Shown in pieces: positions 16,798-24,991 of a stretch of 64,000 bases of DNA. The first letter of the stretch is position 1, and the number at the start of each line of letters is the position of its first letter. The notes beneath the pieces were generated by a model, which was given only the letters and a program-made list of their open reading frames with translations, did not search any database and was not told the origin of the DNA. Made by a program: the position numbers and the translations under genes. The DNA lies in the NCBI GenBank assembly GCA_963831155.1, contig CAWHOY010000006.1, positions 744,001 through 808,000 of the forward strand. Reading direction: 5' to 3'. Source of the DNA: CAVRXQ01 sp963831155 (GTDB lineage Bacteria > Actinomycetota > Acidimicrobiia > Acidimicrobiales > Bog-793).

Positions 16798-17271
16798 CAC
16801 AGGCGATCTGGGACAGTGTTCGCTCAGATGGGATGCGTCGCCGACCACGCGGCGACTCGTTCTGTTAGTTCGACTTTATTTGCCTCGAAAGAAAGTCTCA
16901 TGTTCGGGTTGGCAGGGGATGGGTGCGGGAAACCGCCGAGGACCCGCTGTTGATCGGGACGTCCGATAGCCACCAAACGCGACACAGCGCGGTTGCCGAC
17001 ATCTTCACGAGAAACACGCTCGTTCCTAGTGGCGGACTTGGGGAGGTGCAGCAGGGTCGGCCCTGTCTGTGTCCATGTGTGGCATCGGTTAGATGAGTGC
17101 GAAGAACGGCCGTTGCGCTCATTTGCGTGCGCTCCGAGGATCGAGGTTCCGGCGTGTGCGTGGGTGTATGTGTTACCACCGATCGCGTTCGCGTCTTCGG
17201 GTGACGCACCAATCGTTTCAAGAGTTGTACTCGGCGACCTCATCAATTGTGCTGAACACGAATGCGATTCT
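16798..17271. other. Non-coding gap after IS30
   Basis: No supported gene. A minus-strand open frame (about 16824-17246) has no family motif and an unnatural composition, so it is left out. The right part leads into the integrase relic. Confidence 0.4.
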
Positions 17272-17345
17272 GCTTTGCGCCAACGCCTTCCCGAGGCTCG
17301 CGGCTAGTTCCCGATCTGGTTGCTCAACTCATGAAACGCGGGGTC
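17272..17345 (-). pseudogene. C-terminal relic of a tyrosine integrase
   Basis: Read on the minus strand, this segment encodes VEQPDRELAASLGKALA, which lines up with VERRDRELATSLGKVLA, the C-terminus of the intact integrase at 23115-24284. DNA similarity is also visible (both contain CCTTCCCGAGGCTCG). The stretch that should carry the catalytic Tyr is deleted or scrambled and a stop interrupts the frame. The rest of the gene is gone. It marks where a related element once ended, so the island appears to have been built in layers. Confidence 0.6.
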
Positions 17346-17358
17346 GCCTAGTTCCGCG

Positions 17359-17383
17359 GTCAGGGGCGCTTGGTGCCTGACCC
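17359..17383. other. Inverted repeat before the GH76-type gene
   Basis: GGTCAGG and CCTGACC form a perfect 7-bp stem around an 11-nt loop, about 60 bp before the TTG start of the glycosidase. It could be an operator or the terminator of the decayed unit to its left. Low certainty. Confidence 0.25.
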
Positions 17384-17439
17384 GCTAACCCGGACACCGA
17401 ATCGGAGACGATCATGGTCTCTGAGAGGAGCATCCACAC

Positions 17440-18753
17440 TTGCCCAGACTGACGCGCCGGATACCCGCCCGAGTCGTCGCCGGCCTTGTGGCCCTGATGG
17501 CGCTGGGCGCGGGAATCACAGCCGCGATCTCTCCGTGGTCGACGCCTGCGCCGCCTTCCCCGACGCAGGCTCACTACCTGGCGTTGGCCCGGCAAGGGGT
17601 TGCGCAGACGTCACGGTGGTGGGACAGCAAGCTCGGCTGGTACGTTGCCGTCCTCGACGATCACCAGCGGCGGCCCCTCGCGACGCTGTGGGACACGAAC
17701 GGTTTATTCGAGGCGCTCGACGAGATCGCGATCGCTCAGCCGACGCCTCGGAATTTGGCTGCCGTCACGTCGTTCGCGAACGGCTCCGAGCGGTACTGGA
17801 ACCGTTATCTAAAGCCAGTCCCGGGCTACGCCCCTTATCCGGGAGACGGCAGCGCGCAAGAGACGACGTGGTTTGACGACAACGGCTGGATCGGTCTGGC
17901 CTTCCTCGACGCATACAAGGCGACCGGGACCCCCCGATACCTGTCTGACGCCGAGCGAGCGTTCACCTTCATCGCTGCCGACGGCTGGGACGCGCGGCAG
18001 GGAGGCGGGATGTGGTGGAACACGGCGCACCCATTGCGATCGGGCGAAGCGCTAGCCGCCGCGGCGGACCTTGCTGCGCGCCTATACCAAGCGACCGGCG
18101 AGGCGACCTACCTGAACGCCGCCGACAAGTACATCGGATGGGCGAACAAGCACCTGCTGCAGGTGCACGGGGTGTACCTCCGAACCGCGAGCACGCCGTA
18201 CCCGTACCTGATCGAACCGAAGACACCGCAAGAGCCGACGACACCGACGCGAAACTTCGTCGGTAAATGCCCGCCGGGACCCGGTGGCTGCAAGCAGGGA
18301 AGGGTCATCTCAAAGCGGCTCGGGAGGCATCATCAACCAAGCAACAGCAAGCCGACGATGGTGGCCATGCCCCACGACGGCGAAGGGGCGATGCTGGCGG
18401 CGATAACTACGCTCTGCGAAGCAACCGGCAACCAGTCGTGGTGCAAGGCCACAGAGAAGCTGGCGGCTGCCGAAATCGTGTGGCTGGCCCCATTCTCCGA
18501 CGGACCGCAGTACGACTCCGTGTTGGTGCGCGGGCTGTTGACGCTTTACGCGCACGACCACAACGCGCGCTGGTATCGGTTCGCCGTGGCCATCGCCCAG
18601 CTGATTCAAACCCACGCCAAGACCGCCCCGGGCGTCTACCTGCGCGGGTGGGACGGTCGCCCGGTCCCCAGCTCAGCACCGGAGATGCTGCGGACCGACG
18701 CGGGCAGCATCGCCGTGTTCGCCGACCTGGCGACGGTCGCTCCTCCCTCTTGA
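17440..18753 (+). CDS. Secreted GH76-like glycosidase (endo-alpha-mannanase type)
   Basis: 437 residues from TTG 17440 with GAGAGGAG upstream. N-terminal export signal (RRIPARVVAGLVALMALG then AGITAA). The (alpha/alpha)6-barrel pattern of family GH76 is recognisable: HYLALARQGVAQTSRWWD, LATLWDTNGLFEALDEI, TTWFDDNGWIGLAFLDAY (with the acidic pair where GH76 has its catalytic Asp residues), and GGGMWW. GH76 enzymes cleave alpha-1,6-mannan. The region from about 270 to 310, rich in Pro, Gly, Lys and Cys, is an unusual insertion. The probable substrate is extracellular mannan or mannosylated glycoconjugate, in line with other secreted cargo of the element. Specificity is uncertain. Confidence 0.75.
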   Translation: MPRLTRRIPARVVAGLVALMALGAGITAAISPWSTPAPPSPTQAHYLALARQGVAQTSRWWDSKLGWYVAVLDDHQRRPLATLWDTNGLFEALDEIAIAQPTPRNLAAVTSFANGSERYWNRYLKPVPGYAPYPGDGSAQETTWFDDNGWIGLAFLDAYKATGTPRYLSDAERAFTFIAADGWDARQGGGMWWNTAHPLRSGEALAAAADLAARLYQATGEATYLNAADKYIGWANKHLLQVHGVYLRTASTPYPYLIEPKTPQEPTTPTRNFVGKCPPGPGGCKQGRVISKRLGRHHQPSNSKPTMVAMPHDGEGAMLAAITTLCEATGNQSWCKATEKLAAAEIVWLAPFSDGPQYDSVLVRGLLTLYAHDHNARWYRFAVAIAQLIQTHAKTAPGVYLRGWDGRPVPSSAPEMLRTDAGSIAVFADLATVAPPS

Positions 18754-18788
18754 GCGACCGCTGAGCGCCTGCCACACCTGGCGGGGGC

Positions 18789-18810
18789 ATCCACAAAGTG
18801 CCGATCGGTC
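18789..18810. repeat. Dispersed repeat, copy 1
   Basis: ATCCACAAAGTGCCG followed by a TCGGTC-like segment, just before the cyclase/ATPase gene. The same core recurs at 21756-21779 and 23060-23090, always in intergenic DNA of the element's right half. Confidence 0.5.
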
Positions 18811-18877
18811 GCATATAAGTAGTGCGACCCACTCCCGGCGGTATGGGGCACCCGACTCAACACTCGCCGGCGTCGGT

Positions 18878-21697
18878 ATGGGACACCTCGCCGAGCACGT
18901 GTCCGCCGAGCTACCGCCGATAGCAGCGGTCTATTCCACCTCTTACGCTTTGCCCACGGAGACGCTCACCTTCCTCTTCACCGACATCGAGGGCTCGACG
19001 GAGCTGCTGCAGCATCTCGGACACGACGTCTACGTCACTGTCCTCGCCAAGCACCACTCCCTCATTCGGTCCTGTCTCGCCGCACACGACGGCAAGGAGG
19101 TCAGCACGCAAGGAGACAGTTTCTTCGCGGTGTTCACCTCGCCGAGCGCGTGTGTCGCGGCCGCCGTCGAGCTGCAGCGGGCGCTTTCATCCCACCCGTG
19201 GCCAGGAGGCGAGCAGGTGTGCGTGCGGATGGGCATTCACTCGGGCGAGGTCGAAGAGACGACGACTGGGCTCGTCGGCCTCGAGGTTCATCGCGCCGCC
19301 CGCGTGGCGGCCGTCGGTCACGGTGGCCAGATCCTTTGCTCGGCAGCCGCGGCCGCCCTCCTGCGCGACAACCTCCCTTCGGGCGGGTCCCTCCGTGATC
19401 TCGGTCTCCACCGCCTGAAGGACCTCGGCCGCCCAGAGCAGATCTTCCAGCTCGAAGGCGAAGGGCTCGAGGTCGATTTCCCGCCGCTGCGCTCGCTCGA
19501 CAACCCGGCGCTGCCAAACAACCTGCCTGCGCAGCCGGCGAGCTTCGTCGGGCGGGATGTCGAAGTGGCCGAGGTCCGGCGTCTCGTCGAGTCCGCTCGG
19601 CTCATCACCCTCACCGGGGCCGGGGGATGCGGCAAGACCCGGCTCGGTCTGCAGGTGGCGGCGGAACTGTTGGACGGGTCCGGCGACGGGGTCTGGCTCG
19701 TCGAGCTCGCCTCGGTCTCAGAACAAGGTGCCGTCCCGTCGGCGATCAGCGAGGTGCTCGGAATCACGAGCCGAGCGGGTCGGCCGGTGCTCGATACCCT
19801 GGTCGACGCCCTCGAGCTCCAATACGTGCTGATCGTGCTCGACAACTGCGAGCACCTGATCGGGGCGTGCGCAGAAGTCGCCAACGCCATCTTGGCGAGG
19901 TGCCCAAGAGTCCACCTGATGGCGACGAGCCGTGAACCGCTTGGCATTGGCGGCGAGACCATCTACCGCGTGCCTTCGCTTTCGCTCCCCGATCCCGACG
20001 ACGGCGACACCTTCGCGACTGGGGAGTCGGACGCGGTCGCGCTCTTCGTCGATCGGGCGAGGACACAAGGCGCCGAGTGCATCCTCGACGAAGAGACCGG
20101 CCCGCTCGTCGTCTCGATCTGTCGGCGACTGGACGGGATGCCGCTCGCCATCGAGCTCGCCTCCGCCCGGTTGCGGTCGATGTCACTCGAAAGCCTCAAC
20201 GACCGACTCGACCAGCGCTTTCGCCTGTTGACTGGGGGCAGCCGAAGCGCAATGCCGCGCCAACAAACCCTGCGGGCAACGGTCGAGTGGTCCTATTCGC
20301 TTCTCAACGGCCCCGAGCGGTCCCTCCTTCGTCGCCTTTCGGTGTTTGCCGAGAGCTTTGACTTGGAGGCCGCCGAGGAGGTCTGTTGCCTGCAAGACAT
20401 CGAGGAGATCGACGTCGACGACTTGCTGGGGTCACTCGTCGACAAGAGCCTCGTCGTCACAGAGCCGAGCGGAGGAAGGGCCCGCTACCGGCTCCTCGAA
20501 ACGATCCGACAGTTCGCAGCCGAACGCCTCGTCGAATCGGACGAGGTCGAGGCGGCCGCCGTCGGCGCGGCACACGCCTCGTACTACCTATCGCTTGCCG
20601 AACTCGCCGCACCGCACCTCTTCGGACCCGAACAGGGCCGGTGGTTCGCACGGCTCGACGCCGACCAGGCGAACCTCCAACGCGCGCTGGAGCACGCGAC
20701 CGCCGAACGCGACGGGACCGAGCGGGTGCTCCGCTTCGGCGTGGCGCTGCAGCGCTATTGGCGGGTGCGTGAGCGAAACGAGGAAGCGGTCAGGCTGCTC
20801 ACGTCCGTGCTCGAACGTCCGGAAGCCCAAGTGGACCGCAAGCTGTTCGCCGCGGCCCTGACCACCGTCGCGTTTCTCTCCAGCGATATCAGAAAGGCAC
20901 TGTTGGCCGGCGAACGGGCGGTCGAGATCGCCCGCCAGCTCGATGACGACCGATTACTCATCTGGTCGCTCAGTTATCTCTGCTCGAAGTGTTACTTCGC
21001 CGGCGACCCTGAGAGAGGGTTTCCATTCGGGAAAGAGGCTGTCGAGCGCGCCAGGGTGCTCGGCGACGAGGTCTTGTTGGCCAACAGCCTGAGGATGTTC
21101 CTCCTCTGCAGCAGCAGGATCGACGACCGAGCCCGCACCGAAGAGATGTTCACCGAGGCCATCTCGTGCGCCGATCGCTCAGGCGATCAGTTCTGCATCG
21201 CACATATAGAGAACAATGCTGGTGTCTTCGCGCTGCAGGTGGGAAACATCCCTGCTGCGCGATCACACCTTGAAGAGGCGGTTCGAGTCAGTGATGCGAT
21301 CGGGTACGTAAACCACTATCAGCCGATCCTCAACCTGGGCCGAGTGCTGCGTGAAGAGGGCGACCGCGACGGTGCTCGATCCAAGTTCCAGGATGGGTTG
21401 CGCATCAGTCGGCGAGCCGGAGACCGTTCCGGGATTGCCTCCGCGGACCTTTGGCTCGCCTATCTCGCAGTTGACTCGGGCGACTGGCACCGGGCCGCCC
21501 TGCTGCACGGTGTCGCGCAGGCATTCATGGACCAGCTGGGTGCAGAAGTACACGAGGCGCACAATCGAGAGATCAGCATCACCGAGGTGCGTGCACGCCT
21601 CGGTGATGCGGAGTTCGAGCGCGCCTACGCCGAGGGTATGAGGCTCAGTGCTGAGGACGGATTCGACCTAGCGCTCGGCACAGCGCGATCAATCTGA
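18878..21697 (+). CDS. Class III cyclase / NB-ARC-like ATPase / TPR signalling protein
   Basis: 939 residues in three parts. Residues about 25-200 are a class III adenylate/guanylate cyclase homology domain with metal-binding Asp in FLFTDIEGSTELL and in STQGDSFFAVF. Residues about 215-560 form an NB-ARC/STAND-type ATPase: P-loop TLTGAGGCGKTRLGLQVA, Walker B VLIVLDNCEHL, sensor LMATSREPL and the GMPLAIELASARLR motif. The remainder is a TPR-like helical repeat region. There is no LuxR DNA-binding domain at the end. STAND proteins couple ligand sensing by the repeats to oligomerisation; here that may drive nucleotide signalling. Encoded on the mobile element as a single gene. ATG 18878 has only a weak ribosome-binding site. 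Confidence 0.88.
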   Translation: MGHLAEHVSAELPPIAAVYSTSYALPTETLTFLFTDIEGSTELLQHLGHDVYVTVLAKHHSLIRSCLAAHDGKEVSTQGDSFFAVFTSPSACVAAAVELQRALSSHPWPGGEQVCVRMGIHSGEVEETTTGLVGLEVHRAARVAAVGHGGQILCSAAAAALLRDNLPSGGSLRDLGLHRLKDLGRPEQIFQLEGEGLEVDFPPLRSLDNPALPNNLPAQPASFVGRDVEVAEVRRLVESARLITLTGAGGCGKTRLGLQVAAELLDGSGDGVWLVELASVSEQGAVPSAISEVLGITSRAGRPVLDTLVDALELQYVLIVLDNCEHLIGACAEVANAILARCPRVHLMATSREPLGIGGETIYRVPSLSLPDPDDGDTFATGESDAVALFVDRARTQGAECILDEETGPLVVSICRRLDGMPLAIELASARLRSMSLESLNDRLDQRFRLLTGGSRSAMPRQQTLRATVEWSYSLLNGPERSLLRRLSVFAESFDLEAAEEVCCLQDIEEIDVDDLLGSLVDKSLVVTEPSGGRARYRLLETIRQFAAERLVESDEVEAAAVGAAHASYYLSLAELAAPHLFGPEQGRWFARLDADQANLQRALEHATAERDGTERVLRFGVALQRYWRVRERNEEAVRLLTSVLERPEAQVDRKLFAAALTTVAFLSSDIRKALLAGERAVEIARQLDDDRLLIWSLSYLCSKCYFAGDPERGFPFGKEAVERARVLGDEVLLANSLRMFLLCSSRIDDRARTEEMFTEAISCADRSGDQFCIAHIENNAGVFALQVGNIPAARSHLEEAVRVSDAIGYVNHYQPILNLGRVLREEGDRDGARSKFQDGLRISRRAGDRSGIASADLWLAYLAVDSGDWHRAALLHGVAQAFMDQLGAEVHEAHNREISITEVRARLGDAEFERAYAEGMRLSAEDGFDLALGTARSI

Positions 21698-22002
21698 CGT
21701 TGCGCGAGGGTGCCACATAACACGCCTCTGCAAGGGTCGCCGAGAGTGACATCGAAGTGCCGGTCGGTGACACCCCGAGCGTTGCCGATCTGGGTAACTG
21801 CGCCCTCACCTCACGCGTCGGAGGTTCGTAGCTAGGTTGCATCCGGCGTTCGGGGTCAGTCGCAGCGCATCACGACTCGCATTATGGGACGCGTGTTGGA
21901 TTCCCGAACCGTCGATCTGCTGGGGGTGCGCGGCTGCCCGCCTCCACTGCGAAAGAAGGCACCCCGATCCGGGCACTATGTGACGACCGGAGGTCGGATT
22001 CG
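21698..22002. other. Intergenic region with a repeat copy
   Basis: About 305 bp without a supported gene. It contains repeat copy 2 (21756-21779). The promoter of the nitroreductase-like gene should lie here but no clear -10/-35 pair was identified. Confidence 0.4.
21756..21779. repeat. Dispersed repeat, copy 2
   Basis: AAGTGCCGGTCGGTGACACC plus CCGAG. It matches copy 3 at 23066-23090 at all but a few positions and shares AAGTGCCG with copy 1. Confidence 0.55.
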
Positions 22003-22395
22003 ATGCCCCTTTCCCGGCGGATGGCGAGGTTCAACCGGCGCTTCACGAACCATCTCACGCGCCACTTCGCCAGCTGGGCACCTGGCTTCGCTCTACTCGA
22101 GCACGTTGGCCGTCGTTCCGGCCGTCTGTACGAGACTCCTGTCAACGTCTTCAGGGCCCAGGGGCGTTACGTCTTCGCGCTGACCTATGGCGAGAGTGAG
22201 TGGGTGAAGAACGTTCTTGCAGCGGGCGGATGTGCCATCCGAACTCGGCGACGCACGATTGAGCTAGCCGAACCAGAACGCTTTCGCGACCCGAGCCGCC
22301 ACCTCGTCCCGATTCCAGCGCGATGGATCCTCAAGCTTGCCGACGTCGATGACTTTGTCGCGCTTCGGCCCGCCCAGAGCGCCGACGCGCGGTGA
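22003..22395 (+). CDS. Deazaflavin (F420)-dependent nitroreductase-like protein
   Basis: 130 residues with the split beta-barrel signature of the Ddn/FDOR family: LLEHVGRRSGRLYETPVNVF, RYVFALTYGESEWVKNVLAAGGC and the AIRTRRRTIELAEPERF strand pair. Family members bind F420H2 (some bind fatty acids or heme) and reduce quinones, nitroaromatics or other substrates. At 130 residues it is typical for the family. ATG 22003 begins just before the conserved region. An FrhB-like protein elsewhere in the window supports F420 use by the host. Located on the integrative element; the substrate is not predictable. Confidence 0.85.
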   Translation: MPLSRRMARFNRRFTNHLTRHFASWAPGFALLEHVGRRSGRLYETPVNVFRAQGRYVFALTYGESEWVKNVLAAGGCAIRTRRRTIELAEPERFRDPSRHLVPIPARWILKLADVDDFVALRPAQSADAR

Positions 22396-22521
22396 ATATT
22401 CGGGCTCATAAGTGTCGCACCCTGAGCGGCAAACTCGGGTCGGCTGGAGACCGGCAGCGAGTCCCGATTCGGCGCGTCGCTGTCCCGGCGTTCTGGGGCG
22501 ATCAGTCTCATCCGGTCTGGT

Positions 22522-23019
22522 TTAAAGCAGGCGTTTGCCGGTCAAATAGGCGGTCCACTCATCCACGCAATTCTTCGCAATGGCGAAGGCGTCGCCAACC
22601 ACGCTTCCCCCAGATTTGATCTCGTACTGAGCTGAGATCGTGTCCGGTGACTTCGATGGCGGAGTGCTGTTCGCTGGGCCGAGGTGAGCACTGAGATTGA
22701 CAAACACCTGTTGATTGCCAAGGTCAGCTTTGCGACGGGGGTGGGTTGGAACAAGATGCTTTGAGCCGTTGCAGAGGTCGTGGCATAGCGGCACGAATGT
22801 CGAATTTTTGATCCACGTTTCGACATCTGACACTTGGGATTTGACTGCATGATCCGATTTGAGCCAGTCCTTTAGGTGGTAGCAGTTCTGGAAGAAGGCG
22901 TAAACGTCGTCTCGACAGAAGTTTGAGTCAGTAACGTCGAGGACACGTCCATTGGTCAGTGTTTCAAAGCGTTTGAACCATCGGCCTACACGATCCCATT
23001 GTTCTCGCCAAGCGTCCAT
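22522..23019 (-). CDS. Uncharacterised orphan protein next to the integrase
   Basis: 165 residues, no named family recognised. Features: an aromatic N-terminal helix (WREQWDRVGRWFKRFETL), a motif DDVYAFFQNCYHLKDWLKSD, a basic segment CNGSKHLVPTHPRRKAD, and a C-terminal helix AIAKNCVDEWTAYLTGKRLL. Cys and His are scattered (QNCYHL, LCHDLCNGSKH), possibly metal ligands. The DNA has noticeably lower GC and more A/T-ending codons than the genes around it. It is convergent to the nitroreductase-like gene and lies downstream of the integrase on the same strand. The position next to an integrase is typical for accessory or defence genes, but no function is proposed. Confidence 0.7.
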   Translation of the reverse strand: MDAWREQWDRVGRWFKRFETLTNGRVLDVTDSNFCRDDVYAFFQNCYHLKDWLKSDHAVKSQVSDVETWIKNSTFVPLCHDLCNGSKHLVPTHPRRKADLGNQQVFVNLSAHLGPANSTPPSKSPDTISAQYEIKSGGSVVGDAFAIAKNCVDEWTAYLTGKRLL

Positions 23020-23059
23020 GTCAGCACGCTACAGGTGAGCATTTTTGCTCTTCGCAACT

Positions 23060-23090
23060 ATCCACAAAGTGCCGGTCAGTGATACCCCGA
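23060..23090. repeat. Dispersed repeat, copy 3
   Basis: ATCCACAAAGTGCCG continuing into GTCAGTGATACCCCGA, between the orphan gene and the integrase stop. It shares its left half with copy 1 and its right half with copy 2. Being next to the integrase, these could be arm-type recombinase sites. Confidence 0.55.
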
Positions 23091-23114
23091 TCATCGCCCG
23101 AAGCCGTACTGGCG

Positions 23115-24284
23115 CTACGTCGCCGGGAGCGCGAGCACCTTCCCGAGGCTCGTGGCGAGTTCTCGATCTCGTCGCTCAACGGCATGCGAGTACACACGGA
23201 GGGTGATCGAAGGGTCGCGATGTCCGAGGCGAGCGCTGACTGTCACAGGGTCGAATCCAGCTGCCATCGCCTGCGTAGCCGAGAAGTGCCGCAGAGCGTG
23301 GAGGTGCGTGTCGACGCCCGCTTGCTTTGCAACGCGCGTGGTGAAGTTGGTCACGACCCCTGGTCGGATCGGCTCGAGTCCTGAAGGTGATCTCGAGAAG
23401 ACGAATCCGTCCGGCGCTAATGGCACGCCCAGTTCAGCTGCGAGGGAGTCGACCGAAGCTCGGTGCAGCCGCAACACTGCAAGTCCGACTTCGTCAAGTC
23501 CTATGCGACGGACCTGGTGGGTCTTCGTCGGCTTCTCGGACCAACCACCGCCTTCGAGTTCGTACACGGACCGCGCAATGCGAAGGGTGCCTGCTTCCCA
23601 GTCGATGTCGTTCCACCGCAAGGCGCACAGCTCGCCTCTGCGAGCACCGGTCAGCGCTGCAGTGATGAGCAGCGCCGCAAGTCCCGGTTCGATTTCTTCG
23701 GCGACCTTGATGATCCGCTGAACTTCCTCTGGTTCGGGAGCATGGACTTCTGTCGGGTTCACTGGGGGAGGGGTCGCGTGTCGTGCCACGCTGCGGTCGA
23801 CCATGCCCCATCGTTCGCCTTGGTGGAGTGCGGCGGCGATAAACGCGTGGATATGGCGCACAGATATCGGCTTGAGACCGTTGTCTCGGAGTGTGCCGTA
23901 GAAGCGGTCAAGATCCCGGGCCGTCAGCTTCGAGAGCTTCAGTCCGCGTAGTTCAGCTGAGACCACCTTCGTGGCGAAGCGGCGGTACTCCCGCAGTGTC
24001 GTAGGTGATCGACCGAGCGATTCGAGGTGCTCTACGAATGAGTCGAGCAACTGTCCGAGTGTTTCGGCTCCAGTAGCGGTGTTGCCTCTAGCGACCTCGG
24101 CGACCATCTTGGCGAGTTCCCGCTGGGCGATCCGCCTGCCTGCGCCTGGTCTTGGCTTGCCAGGAGCGTGGATCGTCTTCGACCGCATCACCGGCATGCC
24201 CTTGTTGTTTCGCCCGATGTAGACGCGAAGACGCCACGTTCCTGGCGAGATTTCTTTCAGTTGGCCATTCATGGTGTTGGACAT
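23115..24284 (-). CDS. Tyrosine recombinase (site-specific integrase)
   Basis: 389 residues with the full phage-integrase layout: an N-terminal arm-binding region (GTWRLRVYIGRNNKGM), a core-binding SAM-like domain (LGQLLDSFVEHLESLGRSP), and the catalytic domain with Arg in LTGARRGELCALRW, His-x-x-Arg in LHALRHFSATQAM, His in ARLGHRDPSITL and the nucleophile Tyr in RVYSHAVE. All catalytic residues are present. The start at 24284 lies 67 bp from the tRNA-Arg 3' end, the classic location. It should integrate and excise the element by recombining the 42-bp tRNA repeats. No excisionase gene was recognised nearby. Confidence 0.95.
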   Translation of the reverse strand: MSNTMNGQLKEISPGTWRLRVYIGRNNKGMPVMRSKTIHAPGKPRPGAGRRIAQRELAKMVAEVARGNTATGAETLGQLLDSFVEHLESLGRSPTTLREYRRFATKVVSAELRGLKLSKLTARDLDRFYGTLRDNGLKPISVRHIHAFIAAALHQGERWGMVDRSVARHATPPPVNPTEVHAPEPEEVQRIIKVAEEIEPGLAALLITAALTGARRGELCALRWNDIDWEAGTLRIARSVYELEGGGWSEKPTKTHQVRRIGLDEVGLAVLRLHRASVDSLAAELGVPLAPDGFVFSRSPSGLEPIRPGVVTNFTTRVAKQAGVDTHLHALRHFSATQAMAAGFDPVTVSARLGHRDPSITLRVYSHAVERRDRELATSLGKVLALPAT

Positions 24285-24351
24285 GTAGCCATGAAGTAGC
24301 CCGAATAGCCAGTATTCCCGCCACTTAATTTCAGAAAGTGGCTTTGTGCTG

Positions 24352-24424
24352 CGCCCCCGGCAGGACTCGAACCTGCGACACGCGGTTTAGGAAACCGCTG
24401 CTCTCTCCTCTGAGCTACGGGGGC
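24352..24424 (-). tRNA. tRNA-Arg (anticodon CCT)
   Basis: Folds into a complete cloverleaf on the minus strand: acceptor GCCCCCG/CGGGGGC, D arm GCTC..GAGC, anticodon arm GCGGT-TTCCTAA-ACCGC with anticodon CCT, variable loop GTGTC, T arm GCAGG-TTCGAGT-CCTGC, discriminator G. No CCA is encoded. Its 3' part is the attachment site of the integrative element, and the repeat restores the gene after insertion. Confidence 0.96.
24353..24394 (-). repeat. Attachment site within tRNA-Arg (proximal copy)
   Basis: The 42 bp identical to 5001-5042; it covers the acceptor 3' strand, T arm, variable loop and most of the anticodon arm. Together with the far copy it defines the element. Confidence 0.88.
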
Positions 24425-24707
24425 TGGCGGACACGCGTTTCTGCGCAAATCTCGGCGAGGCGCGCGGCCCCTCATCGTATGAGGTGCGCCTCGCCGCGCT
24501 CGAGATCCGACTCGTGGGCATCCCGGATGCAACGGCGGTCTTTGCGGCGGGTTCTCAATGATGGCTGGGCGACTCGGGATGTCAGATCGGGGTGCCGAGA
24601 GTGACTGAAAACTTACGGGTAATGGCATATCTGCCACTCGTCAGGCCCGCTCATCAGGAGCACCATAAACACCGAGGAATGGCTCAATCGGAAAGGTGGT
24701 CGAAGTG

Positions 24708-24944
24708 ATGATCAATCCCTCGCTCTTTGGACGTGACATCGAGCGCCAGACCCTGGAGCTTCGGGCGCTGCACGAGAAAAGGCGGCGGGTTCTGCTGGAG
24801 AGAAACCCTCGTCATCGGCGGCCGCGGCGACGGTTTCGCACCGCCATTGGAACGCGGATGATCGCATGGGGCGAGTCGCTCGCGAGTGGTTCGTGCGCCG
24901 ACCCGGTCGGACGATGGATCGGGTGGTCGGATCGGCTGAGCTGA
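24708..24944 (+). CDS. Small basic uncharacterised protein
   Basis: 78 residues from ATG 24708 with AAGGTGG about 8 bp upstream, a good ribosome-binding site. It begins INPSLFGRDIERQTLELRAL and has a highly basic centre (KRRRVLLERNPRHRRPRRRF), then an amphipathic stretch TRMIAWGESLASG. Small proteins with this kind of Arg-rich helix followed by a short hydrophobic segment are common in actinobacteria and may sit at the membrane, but no family is named. It lies 47 bp before the GlxA-type regulator in the same direction. Confidence 0.5.
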   Translation: MINPSLFGRDIERQTLELRALHEKRRRVLLERNPRHRRPRRRFRTAIGTRMIAWGESLASGSCADPVGRWIGWSDRLS

Positions 24945-24991
24945 CTGGTCAGGACCCTTCAAGGTGGCAGAATAAAGGTGGCATAATACTT

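Larger units (their letters stand above)
5001..24394. mobile_element. 19.4-kb integrative element inserted in tRNA-Arg(CCT)
   Basis: Bounded by 42-bp direct repeats at 5001-5042 and 24353-24394, with a complete tyrosine integrase 67 bp from the intact tRNA. Geometry is standard: tRNA, then integrase, then cargo, then displaced tRNA 3' end. Cargo consists of secreted proteins (5899-12011), an IS110 and an IS30 copy, an AAA ATPase, a GH76-type glycosidase, a cyclase/ATPase/TPR protein, a nitroreductase-like protein and an orphan gene. No conjugation, replication or phage structural genes are visible, so it is either a defective element or a mobilisable or satellite-type island. A relic of a second integrase at about 17272-17345 suggests it was built by successive insertions. 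Confidence 0.82.

Noticed and set aside
16824..17246. 140-residue minus-strand protein between IS30 and the integrase relic
   Set aside because: No family motif, odd composition rich in His, Thr, Arg and Ser, no ribosome-binding site, and no partner.
18881..21697. AfsR/LuxR-type DNA-binding regulator
   Set aside because: The ATPase/TPR part resembles such regulators, but no N-terminal or C-terminal DNA-binding helix-turn-helix is present; the N-terminal domain is a cyclase.
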